A stretch of DNA of 64,000 nucleotides, from the NCBI GenBank assembly GCA_964019135.1, contig OZ025263.1, positions 21,553,123-21,617,122 of the forward strand, given 5' to 3'. This document shows positions 35,101 to 46,392 of this stretch, one piece after another. The DNA is from Arenicola marina. Its lineage: Eukaryota > Annelida > Polychaeta > Arenicolidae. The notes beneath the pieces are model-generated. The model was not told the DNA's origin. It searched no databases and was given only the letters and a program-made list of their open reading frames with translations. A program made the translations under genes and the position numbers. Within the stretch, counting starts at the first letter, position 1. Every line of letters begins with the position of its first letter.

Positions 35101-38080
35101 ACCTAGGGAAAACCTGGGTGACTCCTGGGCGACACCTAGGGAAAACCTGGGTGAATCCTGGGCGACACATAGGGAAAACCTGGGTGAATCCTGGGCGACA
35201 CATAGGAAAAACCTGGGTGACTTCTGAGTGACACCTAGGGAAAACTTGGGTGAATCCTGGGCGACACATAGGAAAAACCTGGGTGACTCCTGTGCGACAC
35301 ATGGGGAGAACCTGGTTGAATCCTGGGCGACACCTAGGGAAAACCTGGGTGAATCCTGGGCGACACATAGGAAAAACCTGGGTGAATCCTGGGCGACACA
35401 TAGGAAAAACCTGGGTGACTCCTGGGCGACACATAGGGAAGACCTGGGTGACTCCTGGGCGACACATAGGGAAAACCTGGGTGACTTCTGGGTGACACAT
35501 AGGGAAAACCTAGGTGACCCCTGGGCGACACATAGGGAAAACCTTGGTGACCCCTGGGCGACACATAAGGAAAACCTGGGTGTCACTCCTGGGCGACACA
35601 TAAGGAAAACTTGGGTGAATCCTGGGCGACACATAGGAAAAACCTGGGTGACTTCTGGGTGACACATAGGGAAAACCTGGGTGACTCCTGGGCGACACCT
35701 AGGGAAAACCTGGGGGACTTCTGGGTGACACATAGGGAAAACCTGGGTGACTCCTGGGCGACACCTAGGGAAAACCTGGGTGAATCCTGGGCGACACATA
35801 GGGAAAACCTGGGTGACTCCTGGGCGACACATAAGGAAAACTTGGGTGAATCCTGGGCGACACATAGGAAAAACCTGGGTGACTTCTGGGTGACACATAG
35901 GGAAAACCTGGGTGACTCCTGGGCGACACCTAGGGAAAACCTGGGTGACTCCTGGGCGACACCTAGGGAAAACCTGGGTGAATCCTGGGCGACACATAGG
36001 GAAAACCTGGGTGAATCCTGGGCGACACATAGGAAAAACCTGGGTGACTTCTGGGTGACACCTAGGGAAAACTTGGGTGAATCCTGGGCGACACATAGGA
36101 AAAACCTGGGTGACTCCTGTGCGACACATGGGGAGAACCTGGTTGAATCCTGGGCGACACCTAGGGAAAACCTGGGTGAATCCTGGGCGACACATAGGAA
36201 AAACCTGGGTGAATCCTGGGCGACACATAGGAAAAACCTGGGTGACTCCTGGGCGACACATAGGGAAGACCTGGGTGACTCCTGGGCGACACATAGGGAA
36301 AACCTGGGTGACTCCTGTGCGACACCTAGGGGAAACCTGGGTGACTCCTGGGCGACACATAGGGAAAACCTTGGTGACCCCTGGGCGACACATAAGGAAA
36401 ACTTGGGTGAATCCTGGGCGACACATAGGAAAAACCTGGGTGACTTCTGGGTGACACATAGGAAAAACCTGGGTGACTCCTGGGCGACACATAGGGAAAA
36501 CCTGGGTGACTCTTGTGCGACACCTAGAGAAAACCTGGGTGACTCCTGGCTGACACCTAGGGAAATCCTGGGTGACTCCTGTGCGACACCTAGGAAAAAC
36601 CTGAGTGACTCCTGGGCGACCCTTAGGGGAAACCTGGGTGACTCCTGGGCGACACATAGGGAAAACCTGGGTGACCCCTGGGCGACTCCTAGGGAAAACC
36701 TGGGTAAATCCTGGGCGACACCAAGGGAAAACCTAAGTGACTCCTGGGCGACCCTTAGGGGAAACCTGGGTGACTCCTGGGCGACACCTAGGGAAAACCT
36801 GGGTGACCCCTGGGCGACTCCTAGGGAAAACCTGGGTAAATCCTGGGCGACACCAAGGGAAAACCTGGGTGACTCCTTGGTGACACATAGGGAAAACCTT
36901 CGTGACTCCTGGGCGACACATAGGGAAAACCTAGGTGACTCCTGGGCGACACCTAGAGGAAACCTGGGTGACTCCTGGGCGACACATAGGGAAAACCTAG
37001 GTGACTCCTGCGCGACACATGGGGAGAACCTGGGTGACTCCTGGGCGACACCTAGGGAAAACCTGGGTGACTCCTGGGCGACACCTAGGGAAACCTGGGT
37101 GACTCCTGGGCGACACATAGGGAAAACCTAGGTGACTCCTGGGCGACACCTAGGGGAAACCTGGGTGACTCCTGGGCGACACCTAGGGAAAACCTGGGTG
37201 ACTCCTGGGTGACACCTAGGGAAATCCTGGGTGACTCCTGTGCGACACCTAGGAAAAACCTGGGTGACTCCTGGGCGACCCCTAGGGGAAACCTAGGTGA
37301 CTCCTGGGCGACACCTAGGGAAAACCTGGGTGACCCCTGGGCGACTCCTAGGGAAAACCTGGGTAAATCCTGGGCGACACCAAGGGAAAACCTGGGTGAC
37401 TCCTTGGTGACACCTCGGGAAAACCTTCGTGACTCCTGGGCGACACATAGGGAAAACCTAGGTGACTCCTGTGCGACACATGGGGAGAACCTAGGTGACT
37501 CCTGTGCGACACCTAGGGAAAACCTGGGTGACCCCTGGGCGACTCCTAGGGAAAACCTGGGTAAATCCTGGGCGACACCAAGGGAAAACCTGGGTGACAC
37601 CTTGGTGACACCTCGGGAAAACTTTCGTGACTCCTGGGCGACACATGGGGAGAACCTGGGTGACTCCTGTGCGACACCTAGGGAAAACCTGGGTGACTCC
37701 TGGGTGACACCTGGGGAAATCCTGGGTGACTCCTGGGCGACACATGGGGAGAACCTGGGTGACTCCTGTGCGACACCTAGGGAAAACCTGGGTGACTCCT
37801 CGGCGACACCTAGGGAAAACCTGGGTGACTCCTGGGCGACACATAGGGAAAACCTGGGTGACTCCTGGGTGACACCTAGGGAAATCCTGGGTGACTCCTG
37901 GGCGACACCTAGGGAAAACCTGGGTGACTCCTGGGCGACACCTAGGGAAAACCTGGGTGAATCCTGGGCGACACCTAGGGAAAACCTGGGTGACTCCTGG
38001 GCGACACATAGGGAAAACCTGGGCAACTCGCGGGGGATAGTTAGAGAAAACATGGGTGAACCCTTCGGGACCTCTGGGTG
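29105..38080. repeat. Giant 33-bp minisatellite, about 270 copies (9 kb)
   Basis: Unit ACCTGGGTGAATCCTGGGCG followed by ACACATAGGGAAA, 33 bp. Variation is concentrated at a few sites: GAATCC/GACTCC/GACCCC/GACTTC, CACATAGG/CACCTAGG/CACATAAGG and GGGC/GGGT. A block of about 2.4 kb recurs at an offset of 2640 bp (80 units; about 30118-32540 and 32758-35180), and smaller blocks recur further right. Units from about 36500 on are more diverged. One plus frame (G-E-S-W-A-T-H-R-E-N-L) is open from 29504 to 35227 (1907 codons), and minus-strand frames of up to 968 codons exist. Openness on both strands follows from the unit length, so no gene is called. Confidence 0.98.
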
Positions 38081-38382
38081 ACAGGTGCAAAATCTATGTG
38101 ACGGTGGTAGAGGATGCCACCATACACAGTGCATGTGTCACATGGGTGACCCATAATGAACGCCTACACATAGCGTCGGGGTGACATATGGGTCAGCTGT
38201 AGATAGGTGAAGTCATTTATAGCCATGTGTTAGCCAAGGGCTCCAAAACCGGAAATACGATTCGCAGGGCACCACCTGCCACAATCGATTGCATTTCCTG
38301 GATGGTTGGTTACCGTATTACCTTACGCGGTAGAGTAATATTTCACGTAACATACGCCATTGAACCGTGCCTCTGCCACCCG
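38081..38382. other. Short unique spacer between two large arrays
   Basis: About 300 bp separating the 33-bp and 26-bp arrays. The first part still shows fragments of the 33-bp unit (ACATGGGTGACCC near 38140). The remainder has no recognised feature. Confidence 0.6.
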
Positions 38383-40690
38383 CGATGACTGGCTGGGCCG
38401 GTGGCTAGCTGGGACAGCTCCCAGCGGTGGCTAGCCGGGGCAGCGCCCAGCGGTGGCTAGCTGGGGCAGCCCCCAGCGGTGGCTAGCTGGAACAGCTCCC
38501 AGCGGTGGCTAGCTGGGGCAGCCCCCAGCGGTGGCTAGCCGGGGCAGCCCCCAGCGGTGGCTAGCTGGGGCAGCCCCCAGCGGTGGCTAGCTGGAACAGC
38601 TCCCAGCGGTGGCTAGCTGGGGCAGCCCCCAGCGGTGGCTAGCTGGGGCAGCCCCCAGCGGTGGCTAGCTGGGGCAGCCCCCAGCGGTGGCTAGCTGGAA
38701 AAGCCTCCAGCGGTGGCTAGCTGGAAAAGCCCCCAGCGATGGCTAGCTGGGGCAGACCCCAGCGGTGGCTAGCTGGGGCAGCACCCAGCGGTGGCTAGCT
38801 GGGGCAGCACCCAGCGGCGGCTAGCTGGGGAAGCCCCCAGCGATGGCTAGCTGGAAAAACCCTTAGCGATGGCTAGCTGGGGCAGACCCCAGCGGTGGCT
38901 AGCTGGGGCAGCACCCAGCGGTGGCTAGCTGGGGCAGCACCCAGCGGCGGCTAGCTGGGGAAGCCCCCAGCGATGGCTAGCTGGAAAAACCCTTAGCGAT
39001 GGCTAGCTGGGGCAGACCCCAGCGGTGGCTAGCTGGGGCAGCACCCAGCGGTGGCTAGCTGGAAAAACCCTTAGCGATGGCTAGCTGGGGCAGACCCCAG
39101 CGGTGGCTAGCTGGGGCAGACCCCAGCGGTGGCTAGCTGGGGCAGCACCCAGCGGTGACTAGCTGGGGCAGCACCCAGCGGCGGCTGGCTGGCGCAGCCC
39201 CCAGCGGTGGCTAGCTGGGGCAGCCCCCAGGGGTGGCTAGCTGGGGCAGCCCCCAGCGGTGGCTAGCTGGGACAGACCTCAGCGATGGCTAGCTGGGACA
39301 GCTCCCAGCGGTGGCTAGTTGGGGTAGCCCCCAGCGGTGGCTAGCTGGAAAAGCCCCCAGCGATGGCTAGCTGGGGCAGCACCCAGCGGTGGCTAGCTGG
39401 GGCAGCACCCAGCGGTGGCTAGCTGGGGCATCTCCTTGCGGTGGCTAGCTGGGGCAGCCCCAGCGGTGGCTAGCTGGGGCAGCGCCCAGCGATGGCTAGC
39501 TGGGACAGCTTCCAGCGTTGGCTAGCTGGGGCAGACCCTAGCGGTGGCTAGCTGGGACAGCTCCCAGCGGTGGCTAGCTGGGGCAGCCCCCAGCGGTGGC
39601 TAGCTTGAGAAGCCCCCAGCGATGGCTAGCTGGGGCAGACCCCAGCGGTGGCTAGCTGCGGCAGACCCCAGCGATGGCTAGCTGGAGCATCTCCCTGCGG
39701 TGGCTAGCTGGGGCAGCCCCCAGCGGTGGCTAGCTGGAGAAGCCCCCAGCGATGGCTAGCTGGGGCAGACCCCAGCGGTGGCTAGCTGCGGCAGACCCCA
39801 GCGATGGCTAGCTGGAGCATCTCCCTGCGGTGGCTAGCTGGGGCAGCCCCCAGCGGTGGCTAGCTGGAGAAGCCCCCAGCGATGGCTAGCTGGGGCAGAC
39901 CCCAGCGGTGGCTAGCTGCGGCAGACCCCAGCGATGGCTAGCTGGAGCATCTCCCTGCGGTGGCTAGCTGGGGCAGCCCCCAGCGGTGGCTAGCTGGGGC
40001 AGACCCCAGCGATGGCTAGCTGGGGCACACCCCAGCGGGGTCTAGCTGGGGCAGACCCCAGCGGTGGCTAGCTGGGGCAGCCCCCAGGGATGGCTAGCTT
40101 GGGCAGCCCCCAGCGGTGGCTAGCTGGGGGATCTCCCTGCGGTGGTTAGCTGGGGCAGCCCCAGCGGTGGCTAGCTGGGGCAGCGCCCAGCGATGGCTAG
40201 CTGGGGTAGTCCCCAGCGGTGGCTAGCTGGGGCAGCCCCCAGGGGTGGCTAGCTGGGGCAGCTCCCAGCGGTGGCTAGCTGGGACAGACCTCAGCGATCT
40301 CAAGCTGGGGCAGCGTCCAGCGATGGCTAGCTATGGCAGCACCCAGCGATGGCTAGCTGGGGCAGCACCCAGCGGTGGCTGGCTGGGGCAGCGCCCAGCG
40401 ATGGCTAGCTGGGACAGCTCCCAGCGGTGGATAGCTGGGGCAGACCCCAGCGGTGGCTAGATGGGTCAGCTTCCAGCGGTGGCTAGCTGAGGCAGCCCCC
40501 AGCGGTGGCTAGCTGGGGCAGACCCCAGCGGTGGCTAGCTGGGGCAGACCCCAGCGGTGGCTAGCTGCGGCAGACCCCAGCGATGGCTAGCTGGGGCATC
40601 TCCCTGCGGTGGCTAGCTGGGGCAGACCCCAGCGGTGGCTAGGTGGGGCAGACCCCAGCGGTGGCTAAGTGGGGCAGACCCCCGTGTGGT
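38383..40690. repeat. 26-bp hairpin-bearing minisatellite, about 88 copies
   Basis: Unit GGTGGCTAGCTGGGGCAGCC plus CCCAGC, 26 bp. The segment GCTGGGG-CAGC-CCCCAGC can form a 7-bp stem with a 4-nt loop. Several variant units keep the pairing (GCTGGGA-CAGC-TCCCAGC; loop CAGA instead of CAGC) and others weaken it. Each unit also carries the palindrome GCTAGC. A five-unit (130-bp) higher-order block starting at TAGCTKGAGAAGCC is repeated at 39601, 39731 and 39861. Copies near 40290-40690 are more diverged. Confidence 0.96.
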
Positions 40691-41264
40691 GTAGGTTCGA
40701 TGTCTATGTCCTGATCTCCCTACCCATGCGTCTCCTGTCCATCCCATCCAGTAATAATTAGTCTCTACAGACTGTCCGATAAGATTGTTACCAATCGTGA
40801 TCATGAAATTCGAAGTGTAAATGATGTAGATATTTCATGATTTTTTGGTTTAGGATTCAGAGGCACGTGGCCCATTATTACTAGACCTATTCTGACGACC
40901 TATTCTGCACAGGCCATAGAAGGAGGGGGGGGGTCATGAATCAACAACAGGAAGTGTGTGTGCGGGAGGTTGATGACGTCACGGTAACACCGTAGGGTGC
41001 CATTAATGTGGTAGATGGTATATTCAGGACGCTTTAACCACTTCTGGTGAAATCACGTCAATTGGAGAACGAAGGGAGAGGGGAACCATGTCCCCGGGGT
41101 AGACTGTCAGATGGCCAGATCTTTCACGGAGAGCGCAAACCCACTGAGATATCGAGTCGGCCCCCCTTACGGTTGTAGCCTACGTCTAACGAAAGGCGAC
41201 CCTTCGATACTAAAACAAAATTTTCCCATTCGTTATTACATACAATGTATCGACCTTTATATTG
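40691..41264. other. Non-coding spacer, nothing recognised
   Basis: Unique-looking sequence with a G run near 40925-40933. No supported gene, repeat or RNA. Confidence 0.5.
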
Positions 41265-41503
41265 AGGCCGGCCTGGTAGCTCAGTGGGTTAGAGCGATCG
41301 CCTTGAGTGCTCTGGCCACCTTAGAGCCTAACGTCACGTGGATGGATGGTTTGAGCCCCGCTGTGTCTGTGTGGTCAGAGGATAAATATTCCATGCAAAG
41401 TGTAGGGGGTTACCCCCGGGTATATGGCTCCGCTCTCCCTGTCTTCTCCCATCGACGCGATATGACCAAAAGTGGTTAAATTGTTCTTAATATACAACCA
41501 ACC
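41265..41503 (+). mobile_element. tRNA-derived SINE, copy 2 (best preserved)
   Basis: The tRNA-like head has a perfect pol III A-box TAGCTCAGTGGG (41277-41288) and a B-box-like GGTTTGAGCCC (41348-41358). The body and 3' domain match copy 1: GTGTCTGTGTGGTCAGAGGA, GTAGGGGGTTACCCC, GACGCGATATGACCAAAAGT and TATACAACCA. Length is about 240 bp. No poly(A) tail is seen and a target-site duplication was not identified. A 122-codon frame across it is incidental. Confidence 0.9.
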
Positions 41504-41544
41504 AGTCTACCTTCATATGTACAGTTTGCGCTTTGTACAGTTTA

Positions 41545-41795
41545 TCTTTGGCCTTACTTCCGGTTATTACAACTTCCAACTTGGGTACAAATTTCAATGG
41601 ATACAGCTTCCGGTTGTCATAACACCCTGTTGATGCAACTTCCGGTTAGTACAGCTTCCAGTGGATATACATTTCGGTTGATACAGCTTCCGGTTGGCAC
41701 AACTTCCGGTTTGTACAAGTCCCGCCTTGGACAACTTCCGCTTAATCCAACTGCCTATGGATACAATTTCCAAAGGTATAGTTTCCTGTTGTTGC
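41545..41795. repeat. Degenerate CTTCCGGTTNNTACAA repeat
   Basis: About 13 loosely spaced copies of motifs such as ACTTCCGGTTGATACAGCTT at 15-22 bp intervals. The CTTCCGG core coincides with the ETS-factor consensus on either strand. The irregular spacing suggests an old decayed minisatellite. Confidence 0.75.
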
Positions 41796-43487
41796 ACTTT
41801 GCATGGCCTCCCCCACCAAGCTACGTACTCTGTCCCCAATAGACCATTACAGGCGACGCCGAGTGGTGGCGCTGGTGGCGGTGGTGGCTGAGGAACATTT
41901 CCTCAATTGCAATCCTTTTCTCGCGGCCGCAAAAATCCCGTGATTGTCAAGATTTACCCATTTCCTATTTCAAGCTGCACGTTTATTGTAACATCAGCCG
42001 TCTGTGACGCCAATTCGCCGCCGAAAGCCTCTATATCCCCCCTGGCAGAGGAAAAGCGACCGTTGCCTTTGCCGGAGTCCTTAAGGCTGCACTTCCTGAA
42101 GAACCTGCCCGGCCTTCCGAAACGCTTTACCCATTCGGCCCGTGGTATAATGGGTCTCAAGATGGCGGACAAAGCTCCGCACTTCCCCTCCCCTCCTCTC
42201 CCCTCCCCTCCCCTCCCCCTCCTCTCCTCTCCCCTCCGCTTCGCTCCATATGTCTAACCGCAGCCCCCACTCCCACCCCTCTGGCCCACCCCGCTCTCGC
42301 CCTAAGCCAGGGACGCTCTGTCCACCAAATTGGCCATTGTCAACCCGGGCCGTCGCGCCCCCACAAGGGATCTAATTTCCGACAAATCTCGCGCATGCGC
42401 GGATATTAAACCTCGGCGGTTCTGTTTCTTTATTTCGCAATGGCTTTCGTGGAAGTTGAGTTTGACGCCAGGGGTCGCTTCCCAGGACAAGAGACTAAAA
42501 CCGACGGGAAGGAAGAGATGGGAAGTATTGGGCGGGGGGTAGGGGGGGGGCGGAAGACGGGGGGGGGGGCGAGGGATGGGGAGGGGTTGTATTTGGAGGC
42601 GGCGGGATACGAGTGAAGCGGGGCCTTGTGTCTATATTTGGCTACACGGTCAATTGGAAGCCTGAAGACACGACCTGAAATGAATGTTGTTCACACCCCG
42701 AGACCCGCCCCCCACCGACCCCCCCCCCCCCGCCCGTCCCACACACACCCTCTAACCCTAGGTCACCCCTCCCAGACCCCGCAAACCCACCACATCCCCC
42801 TCCCCTAGCTCTGACCCTAGGTCGCCCAAACCCTCCCAGACCCCCCTACCACGCCCTACACACACACCCCTACCCTAGCTCTGAGCCTAGGTCGCCAAAA
42901 CCCTCCCAGCCCTGCCTTGACTCAGCGAATAGTGGAAGGGAGGGCTGAAAGCGTTCTGACCCTACGAACACTATGTCAACTCATCACAGCCGGAAGTGAC
43001 CGCCATGACGTCACGCCTCTGGGGGGTGGCACTCTGAGCGAGGGGGAGGGCGGGGTGGTGGGGCGAAGAGGAGGAGGGGGGAGGGGAAAGGAGAGGGGGC
43101 GGCGGGGAATTAATTAAACTTTCGTGATCGACGGGTGAAAGCGACAAGGTTTGTTTTTCGTTTTGCTGTTACATTTGCCACGTGGCGCGGGCCAATTCGT
43201 CAATCCGTCGTCTTGGTGTCGTCATAGAGATGACCTGGGGGAAGGGACCGGCCTCTTCTACAGGACGCCGTCGCCAATTACAGCCATTCCTGGCGTCGCT
43301 GGAGGGCAACAATATGCAGTCATCTCTCACCGAGTTGTCATATCGTTTGTCTTCGCCAGATATTGGATGACATGTCACATGGGTGCTGTATCTTGAGATC
43401 TGTGACATACATACCCCTGGTGCAAAACGCAGTTCGCTGCCGCAGCAGCCGCAAGTCAAAATCTCATCTAACCTCAGCTGGTAGGAA
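41796..43487. other. CpG- and C-rich non-coding stretch
   Basis: Contains a CTCF-like motif (41859-41872, 12 of 14), a promoter-like motif cluster (42159-42400), a polypyrimidine CCCCT tract (42184-42245), poly(G) near 42540-42575, and a roughly 70-bp imperfect duplication around CTAGCTCTGACCCTAGGTCG in 42750-42910. No protein is recognised in frames of up to 116 codons. Confidence 0.5.
42159..42400 (+). promoter_or_regulatory. YY1 and NRF-1 consensus motifs (candidate CpG promoter)
   Basis: CAAGATGGCGGAC at 42159-42171 matches the YY1 consensus AAGATGGCGGC except the final base. CGCGCATGCGCG at 42390-42401 is a perfect NRF-1 site (YGCGCATGCGCR). Both are typical of CpG-type metazoan core promoters. 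A pyrimidine tract lies between them. No open frame downstream is recognisable, so a first non-coding exon or chance are both possible. Confidence 0.35.
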
Positions 43488-43735
43488 ACCTCCATGGCTT
43501 AGTGGTTAACAAACTTGACTGCAGATCACCCAGAGGTCCTGGGTTCGAATCTGGTTTTGCCCACCTAATATCGGGGTTATGTTTCATCCATTCATCATTC
43601 ATTGTCACGGAAGGCTCTTTGGTCCACTTCAACCCCCGACTGCAGTATAAAACATCTGTTCCACTCCATGTGATAGAGCCGTGACACCCATCAGGTTGCA
43701 TGGCGGTTGGCAATAAATCATGTACAGTGCGGCCA
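43488..43735 (+). mobile_element. tRNA-derived SINE of a second family
   Basis: The tRNA-like head has an A-box-like TGGCTTAGTGG (43495-43505) and a good B-box GGTTCGAATCT (43542-43552). The T-arm and acceptor do not pair properly, so it is not a functional tRNA. The body (for example TCACGGAAGGCTCTTTGGTC, TGTGATAGAGCCGTGACACC) and tail (GGCAATAAATCATGTA) differ from the SINEs at 28.1 and 41.3 kb, so this is a separate family or a separate body module. Confidence 0.7.
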
Positions 43736-43819
43736 ATTGCGACAACAATGGCAATATGTTGATGGAACGGCCGCCTCTTTCAAAATCTGCGTTGTATGGA
43801 CAATATCGAAACATTAGAG

Positions 43820-45344
43820 AGTTATTGCACTACGTTTCCGCGCCACTGATACGCATCCGGATCCGTTAGCGCCGATACGTTTGCGTTTCGGTTTTTCACT
43901 CTCGCGCGGCGCACAAATGAGTTATTGCAGTCGGTGCTCAGTCGACAGCCGAAAAGGTAGAAGCGACGGCGTTCTTCACAATTTTAGAAGGCGATCACAA
44001 TAGAAACAGAGAAGAAAACAACTAGAATAAAGAGTTTAAAAGCAGATTAGTTTAAAAGTGTTAATATCTGTTTTAGTGTTATGTATATTTGTATTACTTC
44101 TTTCTCTGTTACCTTTAAACAAACAAAAACACAAACAGTATATAACAGAGCAGTTTCTTCAGGACTAATTATCTGATGAATTAAGACACATGTTGAAATA
44201 ACCATTTCTAGAAAAAACACTTTTTGGAAATAGTTATTTCATTCTTTTTCTTTTTTTATTCTTTCATTTACATTGGTGAACCAACTGAAAAGTTTTTCCC
44301 CAGGAAATCACTTCTTCAACAGACAGATTTAAAGTTGAAACCTTATTGAAGTAACACTTGCATGATAAATGTGAAACCATGTAAGCAGTTTACATTTTCA
44401 TTGAACAATTACTTTTCATAGAGGTCCTGGCGACTAATCAGGATCTGGCCTGGCCAATACTATTTTTAAATGTAATGGTGAAATATGGTTATACTAGAAT
44501 AAATGTAAGTAATAGATCTACAGCAATGCTATTCTTGCAACACTCAATGTTTCCACCTTCAAAAGGCTTCTGGTATTTATTTCAGATTTGGCTGGTCTAA
44601 AGTCTTGCTCAGGCAGTTTCTATAGGGTCATTTAAGGACGAAAACCTAGGTATTGTCATCATGCTTGCAAAAAAAAATTGCAATTCAATATATATATTAT
44701 ATATAAGCCCGTTGAAGCCTGTGTTGTGGCTATCTAAACGTGTCTCGACGCTGGCAATAGTTAGTTTAGTCTGGTGAGTCTTCTTTAGCTTTGTGAGGAT
44801 AATGTTTACATCAAACGACTTCCTGGCATTATAAACGACACACCATCGTCCATTGTCTCTCTTTCTATAGTAGGCAGCAGTGAGCCGTAGTCACAGATAT
44901 AAACACATATGTTTCAAACTTTTTTAAACGCTGGTGGTCGAGTGTTACTGGTCTGTGCGGCATTGTGCACTGGGTGACCGGCCACTGCGCTGGCCACGGC
45001 TACTGCAGACAAACGAAAACAATTGCACTTACAATCGACAAAACCCTTTGCTTTTGCCCGTCTAAAGACAGTGAATACAATATATAAGCATCTGTGAACT
45101 ATCCTCTCCCAATAACTGCAAAAACTGAGACATGCATTAGCAAGAAAAAAAGATATGAAGGAAATTCCCTTTGGATGTGATGCGTACGGGCAAAACGTTA
45201 TAAAGGGGATTTATACGTTGTCCCGCAAAACGGATCCCGCAAACGTATATATGTAGGTCAGGAAACACCCCGAGTTCTGATGACGTAATGCTCATCGGGT
45301 TACGTTTACGGGATACGTTCAATCGAAAACGTAGTGCAATAACT
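43820..45344. mobile_element. Non-autonomous DNA element with terminal inverted repeats, 1.5 kb
   Basis: The left end AGTTATTGCACTACGTTTCC (43820-43839) is the reverse complement of the right end (45325-45344) except for one base. Subterminal ACGTTTGCG/ATACG motifs are repeated inside both ends, and a partial internal copy GAGTTATTGCA lies near 43919. The interior is AT-rich and contains no transposase-like frame, so it would depend on enzymes supplied elsewhere. I found no convincing target-site duplication and cannot assign a superfamily. Confidence 0.7.
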
Positions 45345-45410
45345 ACCTATTCAAACATGAAATATACTGCAATTGTCATAAGTTTCAGCAATGCCCACAA
45401 TAGTGCGGTA

Positions 45411-46392
45411 CAATCAGTGAGGCTAAGGGAACCAGAGAGAGACCTCCTGTACCGTCAGTGAGGCCATGGGAACCAGAGAGAGACCTCCTGCATCGTCAGT
45501 GAGGCCATGGGAACCAGAGAGAGACCTGCTGCACCGTCAGTTAGACCATGGGAACCAGAGAGAGACCTCCTGTACCGTCAGTGAGGCCACGGGAACCAGA
45601 GAGAGACGTGCTGCACCGTCAGTGAGGCCATGGGAATCAGAGAGAGACCTCCTGTACCGTCAGTTAGGCCATGGGAACCAGAGAGAGACGTGCTGCACCG
45701 TCAGTGAGGCCATGGGAACCAGAGAGAGAGACCTCCTGTACCGTCAGTGAGGCCATGGGAACCAGAGAGAGACGTGCTGCACCGTCAGTGAGGCCATGGA
45801 AACCAGAGAGATACGTGCTGCACCGTCAGTGAGGCCATGGGAACCAGAGAGAGACGTGCTGCACCGTCAGTGAGGCCATGGGAACCAGAGAGAGACCTCC
45901 TGTACCGTCAGTGAGGCCATGGGAACCAGAGAGAGACGTGCTGCACCGTCAGTGAGGCTAAGGGAACCAGAGAGAGACGTGCTGTACCGTCAGTGAGGCC
46001 ACGGGAACCAGAGAGAGACCTCCTGTACCGTCAGTGAGGCCACGGGAACCAGAGAGAGACCTCCTGTACCGTCAGTGAGGCCACGGGAACCAGAGAGAGA
46101 CCTCCTGTACCGTCAGTGAGGCCACGGGAACCAGAGAGAGACGTGCTGCACCGTAAGTGAGGCCATATGAACCAGAGAGAGACGTGCTGCACCGTCAGTG
46201 AGGCCACGGGAACCAGAGAGAGACGTGCTGCGCCGTCAGTGAGGCCATGGGAACCAGAGAGAGACCTTCTGTACCGTCAGTGAGGCCATGGGAACCAGAG
46301 AGAGACCTCCTGTACGGTCCGTGAGGCCATGGGAACCAGAGAGAGACCTCCTGTACCGTCAGTGAGGCCACGGGAACCAGAGAGAGACCTCC
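45411..46392. repeat. 41-bp minisatellite, about 24 copies
   Basis: Unit GAGGCCATGGGAACCAGAGA followed by GAGACCTCCTGTACCGTCAGT, 41 bp. Two interchangeable variants occur at several sites (CATGGG/CACGGG, CCTCCTGTACC/CGTGCTGCACC) in mosaic order. The array ends exactly where the 3' half of a SINE begins (about 46393). Confidence 0.96.

Noticed and set aside
29504-37131. Very long open frames (1907, 506 codons plus; 744, 755, 762, 968, 511 codons minus) in the 33-bp array
   Set aside because: The unit length is divisible by three and the unit lacks stops in several frames on both strands, so openness is automatic. No non-repetitive domain, start context or splice structure supports a gene.
43488-43563. 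Functional tRNA gene
   Set aside because: A and B boxes are present, but the acceptor and T stems do not pair and a SINE body follows, so it is a SINE head.
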